A DNA stretch of 22,316 nucleotides, from the NCBI GenBank assembly GCA_036506495.1, contig DASXRQ010000052.1:1-22316 (forward strand), read 5' to 3'. Source of the stretch: DASXRC01 sp036506495 (GTDB taxonomy: Bacteria; Actinomycetota; Actinomycetes; Mycobacteriales; Micromonosporaceae). Shown here piece by piece: positions 20,659-22,316 of this stretch. Under the pieces are notes generated by a model that made no database searches, had not been told where the DNA came from, and saw only the letters and a program-made list of their open reading frames with translations. The position numbers and the translations under genes are program-made. Numbering within the stretch: the first letter of the stretch is position 1; every line of letters starts with the position of its first letter.

Positions 20659-22129
20659 GGTACGCCTCCAGACCGTGCCGGCCACCCTCGCGGCCGTAGC
20701 CCGACTCCTTGTAGCCGCCGAACGGGGCGGACGGGTCGAACTTGTTGAACGTGTTCGCCCACACGACGCCGGCGCGCAACTGGTCCGCGATCCGCAGGAT
20801 CCGGGAGCCCTTCTCCGTCCATACGCCCGCCGACAGGCCGTACGGCGTGTTGTTGGCCTTCTCCACCGCCTCCGCCGGCGTGCGGAACGTCAGCACCGAC
20901 AGCACCGGCCCGAAGATCTCCTCGCGGGCGATGCGGTGTGCCTGCGACACGCCGGTGAAGATGGTCGGCGCGAACCAGAAGCCGCGGTCCGGCAGGTCGC
21001 ATGGCGGCGACCAGCGCTCCGCGCCCTCCTGCGAGCCGATCTCGGACAGCGTCCGGATGCGGTCGAGCTGCGCCGCCGAATTGATCGCACCGATGTCGGT
21101 GTTCTTGTCGAGCGGGTCGCCGACCCGCAGCCGCGTCATCCGGCGCTTCAGCGACTCCAGCAGATCCGAGGAGACCGACTCCTGGACGAGCAGCCGTGAG
21201 CCGGCGCAGCAGACGTGGCCCTGGTTGAAGAAGATGCCGTTGACTATGCCCTCGACCGCCTGGTCGGTCGGCGCGTCGTCGAACACGATGTTGGCGGCCT
21301 TGCCACCGAGTTCGAGCGTGACCCGTTTGGTCGAGCCCGCGACCGACTTGGCGATCGCGCGGCCCACCTCGGTCGAGCCGGTGAACGCCACCTTGTCCAC
21401 GCCAGGGTGGTTGACCAGCGCCGCGCCGGTCTCGCCGGCACCGGTGATGATGTTGACGACGCCGGGGGGCAGCTCGGCCTGCTGGCAGATCTCGGCGAAC
21501 ACGAGCGCGGTCAGCGGCGTCGTCTCGGCCGGCTTGAGCACCACGGTGTTGCCGCACGCGAGCGCCGGTGCGATCTTCCACGCCAGCATGAGCAGCGGGA
21601 AGTTCCACGGGATGATCTGTCCGGCGACGCCGAGCGGCTTCGGCCTTCGGTTGGGGAACGCGTACTCGAGCTTGTCCGCCCAGCCGGCGTAGTAGAAGAA
21701 GTGTGCAGCGCTGAGCGGAAGGTCGACGTCGCGCGACTCCTTGATCGGCTTGCCGCCGTTCAGCGACTCGAGCACCGCGAACTCCCGCGAGCGTTCCTGG
21801 AGGATTCTCGCGATGCGGAACAGATACTTCGCCCGCTCGGAGCCGGGGAGGTCCGACCAGCCGTTCTCGAGTGCGTCGCGCGCCGCGCCGACCGCCAGAC
21901 CGACTTCCTCGGGGGTGGCCTGCCCGACCTGCGCGAGCTCTTCCTCGGACGACGGAGAGATGGTGGTGTACGTCTCACTCGGCTCGAGCCACTCGCCGCC
22001 GACGAAGTGGTCGTAGCGCTCACGCAGCGTGACGATCTCGCGCGATTCCGGCGCGGGCGCGTACTCCCAGCTCGTCGGCGCCGGTACGGCGCCCTCGCGG
22101 CGTCCGATCTCAGTCAATCGTGAACTCAT
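20648..22129 (-). CDS. NAD(P)-dependent aldehyde dehydrogenase, full length
   Basis: 493 residues, normal for the family. Substrate and cofactor residues are complete: PWNFPL with Asn176, KPAE with Lys199, FTGSTEVGRAI (249-259), LELGGK with general base Glu273, and FNQGHVCCAGSR with catalytic Cys307 (by analogy with Cys302 of ALDH2). It oxidises an aldehyde to the acid in the cytoplasm. The start codon lies inside the end of deoC (20-nt overlap), and the next gene, a catalytically dead ALDH-like protein, overlaps its end. DeoC yields acetaldehyde, so acetaldehyde to acetate is a natural reaction, although the ALDH16-like partner means the true substrate may differ. The combined length of the pair (about 773) approximates that of fused ALDH16 proteins. 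Confidence 0.94.
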   Translation of the reverse strand: MSSRLTEIGRREGAVPAPTSWEYAPAPESREIVTLRERYDHFVGGEWLEPSETYTTISPSSEEELAQVGQATPEEVGLAVGAARDALENGWSDLPGSERAKYLFRIARILQERSREFAVLESLNGGKPIKESRDVDLPLSAAHFFYYAGWADKLEYAFPNRRPKPLGVAGQIIPWNFPLLMLAWKIAPALACGNTVVLKPAETTPLTALVFAEICQQAELPPGVVNIITGAGETGAALVNHPGVDKVAFTGSTEVGRAIAKSVAGSTKRVTLELGGKAANIVFDDAPTDQAVEGIVNGIFFNQGHVCCAGSRLLVQESVSSDLLESLKRRMTRLRVGDPLDKNTDIGAINSAAQLDRIRTLSEIGSQEGAERWSPPCDLPDRGFWFAPTIFTGVSQAHRIAREEIFGPVLSVLTFRTPAEAVEKANNTPYGLSAGVWTEKGSRILRIADQLRAGVVWANTFNKFDPSAPFGGYKESGYGREGGRHGLEAYLAH

Positions 22130-22316
22130 CCGCGCTTCGGTACGCGCCGGTCCGTTCCTTGCGGATCTGCATCAGCACGTCGTTCAGGAGGGACGAGGCG
22201 CCGAGCCGGTAGAGGTCCGGTGTCAGCCAGTCGGTGCCGAGCGTCTCGTGCACGAGCACGAGGTGCTGCACGGCCTGCTTCGCGTTGCGGATGCCGCCCG
22301 CGGGCTTGAAGCCGAC
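22110..22316 (-). CDS. deoC: Deoxyribose-phosphate aldolase, C-terminal fragment
   Basis: The last 68 codons of a gene that continues beyond the right edge. The fragment begins VGFKPAGGIRNAKQA; this lysine corresponds to the second active-site lysine of E. coli DeoC (Lys201), and GG belongs to the phosphate-binding loop. Then follow LYRLGASSLLNDVLMQIRK, typical of the family's last strand and helix (phosphate site), and a short tail. DeoC cleaves 2-deoxyribose 5-phosphate to glyceraldehyde 3-phosphate and acetaldehyde in deoxynucleoside catabolism. Its last codons overlap the start of the ALDH gene by 20 nt, indicating co-translation and metabolic channelling of acetaldehyde to the ALDH. Confidence 0.92.
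   Translation of the reverse strand, partial: VGFKPAGGIRNAKQAVQHLVLVHETLGTDWLTPDLYRLGASSLLNDVLMQIRKERTGAYRSADEFTID

Overview
The window is about 70% GC, with dense genes, many GTG/TTG starts, 4-nt ATGA/GTGA stop-start overlaps, and -10-like hexamers placed directly before start codons. Together with a conservon (sensor kinase, roadblock, DUF742, GTPase), CydDC, BlaI and a deoC-ALDH cluster, this points to a filamentous actinomycete. I think Micromonosporaceae is most likely, but that rests on gene-content recall and not on a search.

Layout. (1) 1-1234: the 5' end of an RlmA-type rRNA methyltransferase gene (minus strand) and a divergent adenosine deaminase gene with a leaderless-looking promoter. 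(2) 1447-6551: a four-gene conservon, encoding a nitrate/nitrite-sensing-domain histidine kinase with a very long Pro-rich tail, a roadblock/LC7 protein, a DUF742 protein and a small GTPase, all coupled or closely spaced. (3) 6560-10146, minus strand and convergent with the conservon: an 847-residue protein that looks like an inactivated IS110-type transposase N-terminal domain joined through a Pro-rich linker to a C-terminal module also present at the end of the conservon kinase; upstream of it lies a gene for a highly acidic actinobacterial protein of unknown function. (4) 10279-14326, minus: blaI, a 195-nt reading frame of uncertain status, cydD and cydC. (5) 14501-16359, minus: a NarL-type response regulator and its HisKA_3 kinase. 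(6) 16516-19711, plus and divergent from (5): an ABC ATPase and two ABC-2-type permeases, the first carrying a DUF1349-like external domain. (7) 19816-22316, minus: deoC (3' end), a full-length aldehyde dehydrogenase and a shorter catalytically dead ALDH-like protein, together resembling an ALDH16 split into two genes.

How the genes work together. The conservon should form a membrane-associated kinase/GTPase switch, and the shared tail suggests that the convergent IS110-derived protein belongs to the same assembly. The two-component pair probably controls the divergent exporter; a 20-bp perfect-arm dyad lies in their common promoter region. BlaI probably represses its own operon, and so possibly cydDC. 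DeoC releases acetaldehyde from deoxyribose 5-phosphate, which the adjacent ALDH can oxidise.

The most unusual items are the domesticated IS110-like protein with the kinase tail, the split ALDH16-like pair, and the permease with the lectin-like ectodomain. No tRNA, rRNA, CRISPR array, intact insertion sequence or origin was seen. Homology statements come from motif recognition by eye; no database search was run.
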